NCBI RefSeq assembly: GCF_041053055.1
Contig: NZ_CP163443.1
Location: forward strand, 8,849,001-8,913,000
Origin: Streptomyces sp. R41
GTDB lineage: Bacteria > Actinomycetota > Actinomycetes > Streptomycetales > Streptomycetaceae
Direction: 5' to 3'
Length of the DNA: 64,000 nt
Position numbers and translations under genes: made by a program. Shown piece by piece: positions 34,347 to 41,951 of this stretch (position 1 is the first letter of the stretch; each line of letters starts with the position of its first letter). A model generated the notes under the pieces. It searched no databases. It saw nothing but the letters and a program-made list of their open reading frames with translations, and was not told the origin of the DNA.

Positions 34347-35825
34347 TCAGCCCCTGGCGGGTGACTCCTCCGTGCGGACCATGGCCCGTTCCTGGTCCGT
34401 GAACGGCGGCTCGGCCAGCGGCGGGCGCCGTGGGCCGCGGAGCACCGCGAAGGCGACCTCGGGCTTGAAGAGGGCCGGGAGCGGCCCGGACAGCGTCATC
34501 ACGGTGAGCAGTGTCCGAGTGACCAGCGGGCGTCCGGTCGCCGTCAGCATGAGCCGGTTCACATAACGGCCGAGCAGATTCTGCGCGCTCCCGGGCTGCT
34601 TGCCGATCGCGCCCGGGTAGCGGATGTCCGTGCCCGTGGCGAGCTCCCAGGCGACCGCCACCGGCCGGGACACCGCACGCTGTGCCCGCCGCGCGAGCCC
34701 CGGCGCCGTCAGCCCGTGCTCCGCCACGAGTCCGCGCAGCGACACGGCGCCCTGCGCGGCCACCGACATGCCGTGCCCGTAGACCGGGTTGTACGTGGCG
34801 ACGGCGTCGCCGAGCGCGACGAACCCCTCGGGCCAGTCCTTCATCTTCTCGAAGAAGCGCCGCCGGTTGACCGTGCTGCGGCTGAGCACGACGTCCGTCA
34901 GCGGCTGGGCGTGCGCGATCAGCTCGCCCACGACCGGATGTCTGACGCCGCGCGCGAACGTCTCGAACTCCTCGGCGGAATCGGTCGGTTGACCGTCGCG
35001 CGTGCCGGAGAGCGTCACCAGCCAGCGGCCGCCCTCGATGGGCACGATCGTCGCTGACTGGCCCGGCACCGGCTGCGCCGCGTCGGGCTGCACGTTGACC
35101 ACGGGGAAGTCCTCGGTGCCCGCCGGCGCGCGGAAGATCCGGCTGGCGTAGGCGAGTCCGGAGTCCACCTCGTCCATCGGCGCCTCGGGCACGCCCAGCG
35201 CGTCGAGCCAGGTGCTCGCCCGTGAGCCGCGCCCCGAGGCGTCCACCACCAGGTCGGCGTCCAGGACGAGCTCCTCGCCGTCGGACGTCCGCACCCGCAC
35301 GCCCGTCACCCGGGAGGCTCCGCCCTCCAGGCCGAGGAGCTCGGTGCGCTGCAGAAAGGTGACGCGCTCCTTCGTGGCGAGCCGCGCGCGCAGGACCGAG
35401 TCGAGCAGATCCCGGCTGCACGCGATCATGAACTGCATTTCGGGGAAGCGTCGCAGCCAGCCCTGAGCCGAAAGGGAGACGAGGCCGGTCGGCAGCGGGA
35501 TGCGCCGGGCGCCCGCGGCGAGCCAGGCGTCGGTGACCCCGGGCAGCAGGTCCTCCATCGCGCGGGCGCCGCCGGACCACAGCAGATGGGCGTGCCGGGC
35601 CTGCGGGAGGCCCTTGCGCGGCTCGGGCCCGTCGGGCAGCGCGTCGCGCTCGACGACGGTGACGTCGGCGTACTCGTGCAGGGCGGCCGCGGCCAGCAGA
35701 CCGGCCAGCCCGCCGCCGACGACGACGGCCCGCCGGGCGGCCCCGCCCGGAGACAGACGGTGTGTGGTGTCGGCGGGTCTGCTCGGTGAAGCCGAGTCCC
35801 GGGAGGCGCTAGCTGGTTCGTTCAT
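34347..35825 (-). CDS. FAD-dependent oxidoreductase (monooxygenase-like)
   Basis: The 492-residue protein has the FAD-binding motif VVVGGGLAGLLAAAAL, a middle VDASGRGSRASTWL, and GDAVATYNPVYGHGMSVAAQG, the typical GD motif of class A flavoprotein hydroxylases and dehalogenases. Its N-terminal 25 residues are disordered. It probably oxidises or hydroxylates a hydrophobic small molecule. The ATG (35825) overlaps the 3' end of the membrane-protein gene by 17 bp, so it is the last gene of the XRE-protease-membrane operon. The convergent neighbour is the alpha/beta hydrolase. Confidence 0.85.
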   Translation of the reverse strand: MNEPASASRDSASPSRPADTTHRLSPGGAARRAVVVGGGLAGLLAAAALHEYADVTVVERDALPDGPEPRKGLPQARHAHLLWSGGARAMEDLLPGVTDAWLAAGARRIPLPTGLVSLSAQGWLRRFPEMQFMIACSRDLLDSVLRARLATKERVTFLQRTELLGLEGGASRVTGVRVRTSDGEELVLDADLVVDASGRGSRASTWLDALGVPEAPMDEVDSGLAYASRIFRAPAGTEDFPVVNVQPDAAQPVPGQSATIVPIEGGRWLVTLSGTRDGQPTDSAEEFETFARGVRHPVVGELIAHAQPLTDVVLSRSTVNRRRFFEKMKDWPEGFVALGDAVATYNPVYGHGMSVAAQGAVSLRGLVAEHGLTAPGLARRAQRAVSRPVAVAWELATGTDIRYPGAIGKQPGSAQNLLGRYVNRLMLTATGRPLVTRTLLTVMTLSGPLPALFKPEVAFAVLRGPRRPPLAEPPFTDQERAMVRTEESPARG

Positions 35826-37044
35826 GGAAGTCGCTCTCTGACCTGGTCGGGGCCTGCCCTCGGGCGGCCGCGACGACGGGTGACTGACGCAGCGCGATGG
35901 ACATCCGCACGAGGTCGCGCGGGCCATCGGTGTACGCGTACGCGGCGGCGGATCCATCCGCCGCCGGCGCGGCGGTGGCTGCCTCCGCCGAGCTGATGAC
36001 CCTGCCTTCCGGATCGGCGGCCCTGGCCCGCACCGCCGCCGTCACCATCGCCGCGTCCGCCTCGGCCTGCGCCTGGGTGGGCGAGGAACCCGCCGCCACG
36101 GCCGTGTCGTAGGCCTGGGAGCGCACCTGGGAGTCGAAGTAGGGGTACAGGCTGAGCATGCCGTCGTGGATGTCGGACTCCCGCTGGGTGACCCGGAGTT
36201 CGGCGGGCGACCACCAGGAGATCCGCACCGCGCGGTCTTCGTGCGCGGAGACCGGCTTCAGCTCGCGCCACAGCGGACCGAGTCGGCGGTACGTCGACCA
36301 GGTGTTCCAGCTGTCCCCGATGCGCTGGCAGGCCAGCGGGACACAGAAGCCGACCGCGGTGATCTGTGCTCCGACGGAGGCCACCACGGGCGCCACATTG
36401 GTGCTCAGGCCGTCCAGGTTCCCGCCGTTCCAGCGGGCGATCACGGCGGTGAACTTGGCCGCCGCGTAAGGGATGTTGCACAGCGAGCCGAAGGCGATGA
36501 TCAGCAGCCCGGCCCGCAGCCAGCCGTGCACCTGGACCGCCCAGCGCCAGCACATGATGTTCATCGCGACGCCCGCGACGGTGAGCGACACGAGGTAGAG
36601 CACGATCATCTCGCGGATGAAGGGCGTGTTGGCGTAGTACGTGTCGAGATCCCGCAGCCGCTCCTCGGGGGCGTCTCCGAGGGCGAAGAACACGATCAGC
36701 GCCACGCCCACCACGCTGTACCCGGTGATCCAGCGGCGGGTGAGCCGGCGGGTCACCTCGGGCGGCCCGCCGCGCCAGTTGATGATCAGCACAAGGCAGG
36801 ACGCGCTGAAGGCGCTGAGCAGGCAATAGACCATTGGCGCCGAGATGTTGGGGACGCCGGTGAGCTCGTTGACCTCGGCGATGGTCGGCGGGGCCGCGAA
36901 GAGGAACACCAGGCCCGCGAGCGCCAGCAGCACGCCCACGGAACGCAGCAGCGGGTCGCGCCAGCCGCGGATCAGGGCGGGCCCCTTGAAGGCGATGGCG
37001 GCGCCCATGGCGACGGCAGGGATGTAGTAGCTCGATCCGTCCAT
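35809..37044 (-). CDS. Multi-pass membrane protein (MAB_1171c-like)
   Basis: The 411-residue protein has seven predicted membrane helices in the first 270 residues, from YYIPAVAMGAAIAFKG to TNVAPVVASVGAQITAVGFCVPL. A cytoplasmic tail of about 140 residues includes SWWSPAELRVTQRESDIHDGMLSLYPYF. It resembles the actinobacterial MAB_1171c family, annotated as putative transporters without a known substrate. ATG 37044 lies 13 bp after the metalloprotease stop and shows a weak close GAGG. Membrane protein, protease and regulator together suggest a signalling or export function. Confidence 0.78.
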   Translation of the reverse strand: MDGSSYYIPAVAMGAAIAFKGPALIRGWRDPLLRSVGVLLALAGLVFLFAAPPTIAEVNELTGVPNISAPMVYCLLSAFSASCLVLIINWRGGPPEVTRRLTRRWITGYSVVGVALIVFFALGDAPEERLRDLDTYYANTPFIREMIVLYLVSLTVAGVAMNIMCWRWAVQVHGWLRAGLLIIAFGSLCNIPYAAAKFTAVIARWNGGNLDGLSTNVAPVVASVGAQITAVGFCVPLACQRIGDSWNTWSTYRRLGPLWRELKPVSAHEDRAVRISWWSPAELRVTQRESDIHDGMLSLYPYFDSQVRSQAYDTAVAAGSSPTQAQAEADAAMVTAAVRARAADPEGRVISSAEAATAAPAADGSAAAYAYTDGPRDLVRMSIALRQSPVVAAARGQAPTRSESDFHERTS

Positions 37045-37057
37045 GTCCTCGGGACCT

Positions 37058-37606
37058 TCAGCCCTGCGGCCCGCGATAGCCCAGGGACGCCTCGATACGG
37101 CCGGCCAGACCGTCCCGCTGCACCGGTCCGCGCAGCGATGAACCGGCAAGCCACGTACGGCACTTGCTGGCAAGCAGCAGACCGAAGCTCTCGGCCTCCT
37201 TCTCGTCGGCGAGGTCGAAGCGGGTGCGCGCGGCCACCTTCAGGACGGTCGCCTGCAGATCCGCGGTGTCGCTCAATAAGCGGGCCGCGACGGCCGCGCC
37301 CTCGACGTGGTGACTGCAGTGCCCGGCCTTCATGTGCCACAGCTCGTGGCCGAGGATCACCAACTGGTGGTCGGGGGCGGTGCGTTCCTCGATGACGACG
37401 AGGTCCTGCTCGGCCATGTCGAGCCACAGCCCGCTGGCGGTGCCGGGCGGGAACGCGGCCGTACGGAACTGGACGGGACGGCCGCGGCGCCTGCTCATCG
37501 CGTCGCACAGCGCCGCGTAGAGGTCGGCGGGTTCCGCCGGTGCCGGGAGCGAGAGCTCCGCGACCAACTCGCCGCACAGGCGGCGCATGTCCTTTCCGAT
37601 GCCCAC
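37058..37606 (-). CDS. HExxH metalloprotease (ImmA/IrrE-like), TTA-containing
   Basis: The 182-residue protein has the zinc motif LGHELWHMKAGHC preceded by a beta strand VVIEERTAPDHQLVI, as in ImmA/IrrE-type proteases that cleave XRE repressors. The expected downstream third ligand is not clearly visible. GTG 37606 follows GGGGGAG at 4 bp; the frame upstream to 37666 lacks such a site. Codon 110 (37277-37279, minus strand) is TTA, so translation may depend on the bldA tRNA. The XRE gene ends 14 bp upstream and the membrane protein follows 13 bp downstream. Protease control of the XRE regulator is inferred from the pairing. Confidence 0.78.
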   Translation of the reverse strand: MGIGKDMRRLCGELVAELSLPAPAEPADLYAALCDAMSRRRGRPVQFRTAAFPPGTASGLWLDMAEQDLVVIEERTAPDHQLVILGHELWHMKAGHCSHHVEGAAVAARLLSDTADLQATVLKVAARTRFDLADEKEAESFGLLLASKCRTWLAGSSLRGPVQRDGLAGRIEASLGYRGPQG

Positions 37607-37620
37607 AGTTCTCCCCCGGC

Positions 37621-38277
37621 TCACGACTCGGGCCGCTTGACGCTCTCCAGGAGCATGTCCAGCCACTCGGCGACCTTGTCCCGGTGCTGGTCGGTGGGCA
37701 ACTGTGCGGCCCGCCAGGCGATTCCGCGGACGCCGTGGTCGAGGAGCAGCCGCTCCAGCGGGTCGTCCGCGACCGAGGCCGCGGCGCGCTCGCGGTCGGC
37801 GAGTCGCTGAAGGAGCTCCTGTTCCGAGCGCTGCAGGGCACCCACGAGCGCCTCGGAGTCCTCGGCCGTCAGGAACCCGGCATGCACCCGGAAGAAGCGC
37901 TGAATGGCGTCGCAGTGCTCCATCGTGGGCCGCCGGTCGCCATTGATGAGGGCCCCCGCCTGCTGCCGCGACATCCCGGCGCCGTCGGCGATCTCCTGCT
38001 GGGTGTACCGGCGTCCGTTGGGCTTGAGCCGGGTGCGGCGCAGCAGATCCAGGCGTTGCAGGAAACGGGCCTGCAGATCGGGCTCCCCGGCGGGGCGGCC
38101 GCTGAGCATGGCCTTCACCACGGGTTCGGGGACGCCGGACTCGGCCGACAGGCGCCTGACGTCGAAGACCTCGGCGTGGTCCACACCGAGCCGGTCGGCG
38201 AGTGCGGTGACCCGGGCCACGACGGCCTGCAGCAGAACCGTCGCCGTGGCGCCCGGAACTTCGAAGCCATCCGTCAC
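37621..38277 (-). CDS. XRE-family transcriptional regulator
   Basis: The 218-residue protein has a central XRE helix-turn-helix (about residues 88-125; YTQQEIADGAGMSRQQAGALINGDRRPTMEHCDAI) between a helical N-terminal part and a helical C-terminal domain. GTG 38277 follows AGGAG at 8 bp. It heads the operon with the HExxH protease, membrane protein and FAD oxidoreductase, and a 22-bp palindrome in the divergent region (38391-38412) is its likely binding site. An ImmA-type protease beside an XRE repressor is an established regulatory pairing; here the signal is unknown. Confidence 0.85.
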   Translation of the reverse strand: MTDGFEVPGATATVLLQAVVARVTALADRLGVDHAEVFDVRRLSAESGVPEPVVKAMLSGRPAGEPDLQARFLQRLDLLRRTRLKPNGRRYTQQEIADGAGMSRQQAGALINGDRRPTMEHCDAIQRFFRVHAGFLTAEDSEALVGALQRSEQELLQRLADRERAAASVADDPLERLLLDHGVRGIAWRAAQLPTDQHRDKVAEWLDMLLESVKRPES

Positions 38278-38311
38278 CGACAGATCTCCTACGTCTCTCT
38301 CAGGTCTCTCT

Positions 38312-38359
38312 CACGAAGGTCAGGAAACATCCGGACACGAAGGTCAGGAACCACCCGGA
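38312..38359. repeat. Two 24-bp tandem repeats upstream of XRE operon
   Basis: Two adjacent 24-bp units each begin CACGAAGGTCAGGAA and end CCGGA, differing at two positions. They lie 35-80 bp upstream of the XRE start and may be a regulator site or part of the leader. Confidence 0.75.
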
Positions 38360-38390
38360 GACTAGCCCCTCGCTCGAACTCACATCCAGG

Positions 38391-38412
38391 TCTCGCCACA
38401 ACTGTGGCGAGA
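38391..38412. promoter_or_regulatory. Perfect 22-bp palindrome, likely XRE operator
   Basis: Arms TCTCGCCACA and TGTGGCGAGA flank a 2-bp AC centre, with no mismatch. It is midway between the XRE start (38277) and the divergent gene (38523) and just upstream of that gene's promoter, so one regulator bound here could act on both directions. Confidence 0.7.
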
Positions 38413-38446
38413 TTCAGCCGTCAACAGGCGCCAAATGCCACGATAG

Positions 38447-38476
38447 TTGACACGACTACTGCCTGGGCAGCAGGAT
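38447..38476 (+). promoter_or_regulatory. Promoter of the MmyB-type gene
   Basis: TTGACA (38447-38452), an 18-bp spacer and CAGGAT (38471-38476) form a good sigma-70/HrdB-like promoter, about 46 bp before the ATG. Confidence 0.65.
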
Positions 38477-38522
38477 CGGGGCGCCGCGTGAAGGCCGCAG
38501 AGGCAAGAGGGGTGACCTCCCG

Positions 38523-39179
38523 ATGGCGTACCAGGCAGGAAGGCAGCGGTCCCAGCCGCGACCTGTCCCCGAGAGTCTCGAAGCTCAGGCGTATCTCCAG
38601 GACTACGCCGCCCTCTTGGAGGCCGTACCGTTCCCCTCCGTCGTCTTCGACCACCGTTGGGACGTCGTTCTGTCCAACGCCGCGTTCGAGACACTTTTCG
38701 ACGGCGTCGGCCCCCATCCGACGGCTATGCCCGGCGACAACTTCCTCCGGTTCGTCCTGTTCCATCCGGATGCGAGCACCGTGCTCGGTGAGCACGAGTC
38801 GAGCTGGTGCCTGCCGATGCTGGCCCACTTCGCGGCCGCCGTGGAGCGGCACGGCCAGGACCGTGGACTCCAGTCGATCCGCCGGGACATCGCCCAGGAC
38901 CCGATCATGGACGCCGCCTACCGGCACGGACTGCCGCACTGGATCCGCGCGGTCGGCCCGGACGCCGTGGAGCACGACGGCGCCGTACGCCCGCTGGTGC
39001 ACCCCGACCCGCGCTGGGGCAGCACGCACTGCCGGATCGTCGGCGACACCCCCAAGACCCTTCAGGACATGGGCTATACGCGGATGACGCTGGTCCTTCG
39101 CGAGGCGCGGAACGCGGTGGCCGGACCGCGCAAGGCGCGCAAGACCCGCAACGGCGCGGCGGAGCTGCGGGCGGTCTGA
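38523..39179 (+). CDS. MmyB-type ligand-binding-domain protein lacking HTH
   Basis: The 218-residue protein consists of the MmyB-like PAS-type sensor domain usually found at the C-terminus of XRE regulators (DYAALLEAVPFPSVVFDHRWDVVLSNAAFETLF; LVHPDPRWGSTHCRIVGDTP). The helix-turn-helix that normally precedes it is absent: only about 25 residues lie before the domain. It may modulate a partner regulator, such as the divergent XRE protein, or be a decayed regulator. A basic C-terminal tail (GPRKARKTRNG) could contact DNA. ATG 38523 follows GAGGGG at a long distance. Confidence 0.75.
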   Translation: MAYQAGRQRSQPRPVPESLEAQAYLQDYAALLEAVPFPSVVFDHRWDVVLSNAAFETLFDGVGPHPTAMPGDNFLRFVLFHPDASTVLGEHESSWCLPMLAHFAAAVERHGQDRGLQSIRRDIAQDPIMDAAYRHGLPHWIRAVGPDAVEHDGAVRPLVHPDPRWGSTHCRIVGDTPKTLQDMGYTRMTLVLREARNAVAGPRKARKTRNGAAELRAV

Positions 39180-39208
39180 GCCCGCCCGGCCCTGCCGTCC
39201 CACGAGGT

Positions 39209-39988
39209 TCAGTCGGCCGGCACCACGAGCACCAGCGGCACGCCGTCGCACGGAACCAGCCGCATCCCCTCGAAGCGCGCGCTCCGCGCCGCCGCCAGTA
39301 CGGCACCGAAGTCCGGGCCCTTGGTGAGTGATCCGGCCAGATGCGCGGGATCGGCGGACGCGGCCACCCGCCCGCGCGCGTTCACCAAGTGGGCGGCGCC
39401 CGGCAGCCGTTGCAGCAGCGGGACGACCGCCGCCTCGAAATGCCGCAGATACACGTCGGCCGCGGCGACCCCCACGAACCGGCCCTCGGTCTGGACGGGC
39501 GCGGACAGCGTCAGGCTGTACTCGTCGGAGCAGAGGTAGTCGACGTAGGGCCCGGCGACCGCGCGCTGCCCCGTGTCGCGGGGGAGGGCGAACCAGTCCC
39601 AGTGCGTGTAGTCGGAGTACGCGGAGTGCCGCGGATCGAGGTCGAGCAACAGCGGTCGTACGTCCCCGTCGGAGCCCTGCTGCCACCACTCCAGCCACGC
39701 AGGTACGTCACCGAGCAGCCCGGGCGCCGCGACGAACCCCACGCCCGACACCAACTCCTGCCGGGCGAGCCGGAGATGGAGCCCGGGGCGCAGTGCGGCC
39801 AGATCCACGCTCGCGGGGCGACGGCCCTGCGCGGCGACCCGGGTGAGCAGGGTCGCCGTATCGGCCCGGGTCTCGGCGACCGCGTCGAACACGGCCTCCA
39901 GCGTGGAGCGGACCTGGGCGGCGACGGCCGCCTCCGGTGTCGCGTCAAGCGTCGCCGTGGCGCCGAGGGGGCCGGGGCTCCTGCTCAT
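39209..39988 (-). CDS. Soluble cache-domain (PDC-like) sensor protein
   Basis: The 259-residue protein shows features of a double-cache/PDC domain: a long N-terminal helix (AAVAAQVRSTLEAVFDAVAETRADTATLLTRVA), a ligand-loop segment with WLEWWQQGSDGDVRPLLLDLDPRHSAYSDYTHWDWF, GPYVDYLCSDEYSLTLSAPVQTEGRFVGVAAADVYL, and a second half. No signal peptide or membrane anchor is visible, unlike most cache sensors, so it is probably cytosolic. It overlaps the GntR gene by 44 bp and starts with GGAGGG at 5 bp. A small-molecule sensor working with the GntR regulator and Pot-type importer is inferred. Confidence 0.75.
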   Translation of the reverse strand: MSRSPGPLGATATLDATPEAAVAAQVRSTLEAVFDAVAETRADTATLLTRVAAQGRRPASVDLAALRPGLHLRLARQELVSGVGFVAAPGLLGDVPAWLEWWQQGSDGDVRPLLLDLDPRHSAYSDYTHWDWFALPRDTGQRAVAGPYVDYLCSDEYSLTLSAPVQTEGRFVGVAAADVYLRHFEAAVVPLLQRLPGAAHLVNARGRVAASADPAHLAGSLTKGPDFGAVLAAARSARFEGMRLVPCDGVPLVLVVPAD

Positions 39989-40763
39989 GGGTGCCCTCCA
40001 GCGGACGGGGACCGGACACGGTGCGCGGCATCGCGAGGCGGAGGGCGATGAGCCGCGCCGTCGAGTCCTGGACGCACCGCTCGGCCAGCGCTCTGGCCGA
40101 ATCGTGGGCCCCATCTTGCACCGCCGAGATTACGGAGCGGTGACGGTCTGCGACTTCTTCACGATATTCGTCGTCCCCGAGCACGAGACACAGCAGCGCC
40201 CCCACCTCGGTCTGCAGCGCGACCTGTTCCCGGGTCAGCCGGGCGGACTGCGCCGCCGCGGCGAGCTCGACATGAAACCGGCCGTAGACCCGGCTGCGCG
40301 CCGCCGCGTCCTCGGCGGACGCCAACTCCTCAACGGTGCGTCGCAGCTGCTGAAGATCGTCCGGTTCCGTGCGCTGTGCCGCCAGCCGCGCGGCCACGCC
40401 CGACACCGCGGCCCAGTGGTCGCCCAGATCGCGTAGCTCCTCGGTGCTCCAGCCGGCCAGCCGGGCCTTGAGCCGCTCCTCGCCGGGGACCTCGGGGAGG
40501 GACACGAAGCTGCCGCCGCCGCGCCCTCTGCGGGTGGTCACCAGACCCTGCTGCCGCAGCGCCATCAGCGCTTCGCGCAGGGTCACCGTCGACACGCCGA
40601 GCTGTCCGGCCAGCTCCATCTCACCGGGCAGTTGCTCCCCGTCCGCGAGCAGTCCGAGCTCGATGGCATCGCCGAGCCTGCGGACGACCGTCTCCACTCG
40701 CGCCCGGTTGTCCAGCGGAGTGAAGATCGCCCTCCGGGCGCCGCCGTCCATCTGTTGCTTCAC
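39945..40763 (-). CDS. GntR-family (FadR-type) regulator
   Basis: The 272-residue protein has the GntR winged helix (LGDAIELGLLADGEQLPGEMELAGQLGVSTVTLREALMALRQQGLVTTRRGRGGGSFV) and an all-helical FCD-type ligand domain. GTG 40763 is preferred because AAGG lies 8 bp upstream; the in-frame GTG 40772 touches that site. It is divergent from the Pot-type ABC operon and probably regulates it through the palindrome in that promoter (40822-40833). Confidence 0.88.
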   Translation of the reverse strand: MKQQMDGGARRAIFTPLDNRARVETVVRRLGDAIELGLLADGEQLPGEMELAGQLGVSTVTLREALMALRQQGLVTTRRGRGGGSFVSLPEVPGEERLKARLAGWSTEELRDLGDHWAAVSGVAARLAAQRTEPDDLQQLRRTVEELASAEDAAARSRVYGRFHVELAAAAQSARLTREQVALQTEVGALLCLVLGDDEYREEVADRHRSVISAVQDGAHDSARALAERCVQDSTARLIALRLAMPRTVSGPRPLEGTHEQEPRPPRRHGDA

Positions 40764-40808
40764 GGTTACCACCTTGTGCGATGACTCAACCTTTACCTTA
40801 AGGGGGTC

Positions 40809-40837
40809 TTGAGCTTTGAACTATGACTTCATATCTT
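40809..40837 (+). promoter_or_regulatory. Promoter of the Pot-type ABC operon with palindrome
   Basis: TTGAGC (40809-40814), 17-bp spacer, TATCTT (40832-40837). The palindrome TATGA-CT-TCATA (40822-40833) overlaps spacer and -10, an operator position for the divergent GntR regulator. The ATPase ATG is 40 bp downstream behind AGAAAGG. Confidence 0.68.
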
Positions 40838-40876
40838 TCCGGTCAACGTAAGAGTGCACCAGAAAGGTTCCCGTCC

Positions 40877-41914
40877 ATGGAGGGAAGCGCGATCCGGCTG
40901 CAGGATCTGCGGAAGTCGTTCGGCGAGACGACCGCGGTGGCGGGGATCGACCTGGAGATATCCGACGGCGAGTTCTTCTCGATGCTCGGCCCGTCCGGCT
41001 CCGGAAAGACGACTGTCCTGCGCATGATCGCGGGGTTCGAGAGCCCCGCCGCCGGGCGGATCGAGCTGGCCGGTCAGGAGGTCACCGGGCTCGCCCCCTT
41101 CGAGAGGGATGTGCACACCGTCTTCCAGGACTACGCGCTCTTCCCGCACATGAGCGTGGAGCAGAACGTCGCCTACGGCCTCAAGGTCCGCAAGGTGCCC
41201 AAGGCCGAGCGGCTGGTGCGGGCGCGCAAGGCGCTCGCCGACGTACGCCTCGAAGGGTTCGGCAGGCGGCGCCCCGGCCAGCTCTCCGGAGGTCAGCGCC
41301 AGCGCGTCGCGCTGGCCCGCGCCCTCGTCGGCCGCCCCCGCGTGCTGCTGCTCGACGAACCGCTCGGCGCCCTCGACCTCAAGCTGCGCGAGCAGATGCA
41401 GGTCGAGCTCAAGGCGATCCAGCGCGAGGTCGGCATCACCTTCGTCTTCGTCACCCACGACCAGGAGGAGGCGCTGACGATGAGCGACCGCATCGCCGTC
41501 TTCAACCAGGGCCGCATCGAACAGGTGGGCACCCCGGCCGAGATCTACGAACGTCCCGCCACCCCCTTCGTCGCGGGCTTCGTCGGCACCTCCAACCTGC
41601 TCGAAGGCCAGTCCGCGCGGCAGGTCGTCGGCGCCCCGGGCACCTACAGCATCAGGCCCGAGAAGATCCGGGTCCTCAAGGAGTCCGCCGAGGCCGACGA
41701 GCCGGAGCACTCCACCGCCACCGGCACCGTCGCCGAGGTCGTCTATCTCGGGGACGCCACCCGTTTCCTCGTGGACCTCGACGCGGGAGGGCGTCTCACC
41801 GCGCTCCAGCAGAACCTGGAGACCTCCTCCGAGGACGTCGCCGCCTACCGCGGCACCCGAGTCCGGCTCCAGTGGCACCGCCGCCACACCTTCAAGGTCC
41901 CCGACCCCCGCTGA
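40877..41914 (+). CDS. ABC transporter ATPase (PotA-like)
   Basis: The 345-residue ATPase has Walker [11 protein letters not shown] loop [13 protein letters not shown], signature [15 protein letters not shown], Walker [13 protein letters not shown] and the H-loop VTHD. A C-terminal TOBE-like domain (about 260-345) ends with [14 protein letters not shown]. It powers the polyamine/opine/compatible-solute class importer encoded next. The frame could begin further upstream at 40823, but ATG 40877 has AGAAAGG at 9 bp. It is the first gene of an ATPase-SBP-permease-permease operon. Confidence 0.93.
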   Translation: MEGSAIRLQDLRKSFGETTAVAGIDLEISDGEFFSMLGPSGSGKTTVLRMIAGFESPAAGRIELAGQEVTGLAPFERDVHTVFQDYALFPHMSVEQNVAYGLKVRKVPKAERLVRARKALADVRLEGFGRRRPGQLSGGQRQRVALARALVGRPRVLLLDEPLGALDLKLREQMQVELKAIQREVGITFVFVTHDQEEALTMSDRIAVFNQGRIEQVGTPAEIYERPATPFVAGFVGTSNLLEGQSARQVVGAPGTYSIRPEKIRVLKESAEADEPEHSTATGTVAEVVYLGDATRFLVDLDAGGRLTALQQNLETSSEDVAAYRGTRVRLQWHRRHTFKVPDPR

Positions 41915-41951
41915 CCCCCACGCTCAGTCCCCATCACGTATGGAGTACGTC

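Noticed and set aside
31973..38277. Natural-product gene cluster (PPTase, ATP-grasp, FAD monooxygenase)
   Set aside because: No polyketide, non-ribosomal peptide, terpene or RiPP core gene is present; the three enzymes belong to separate transcription units.
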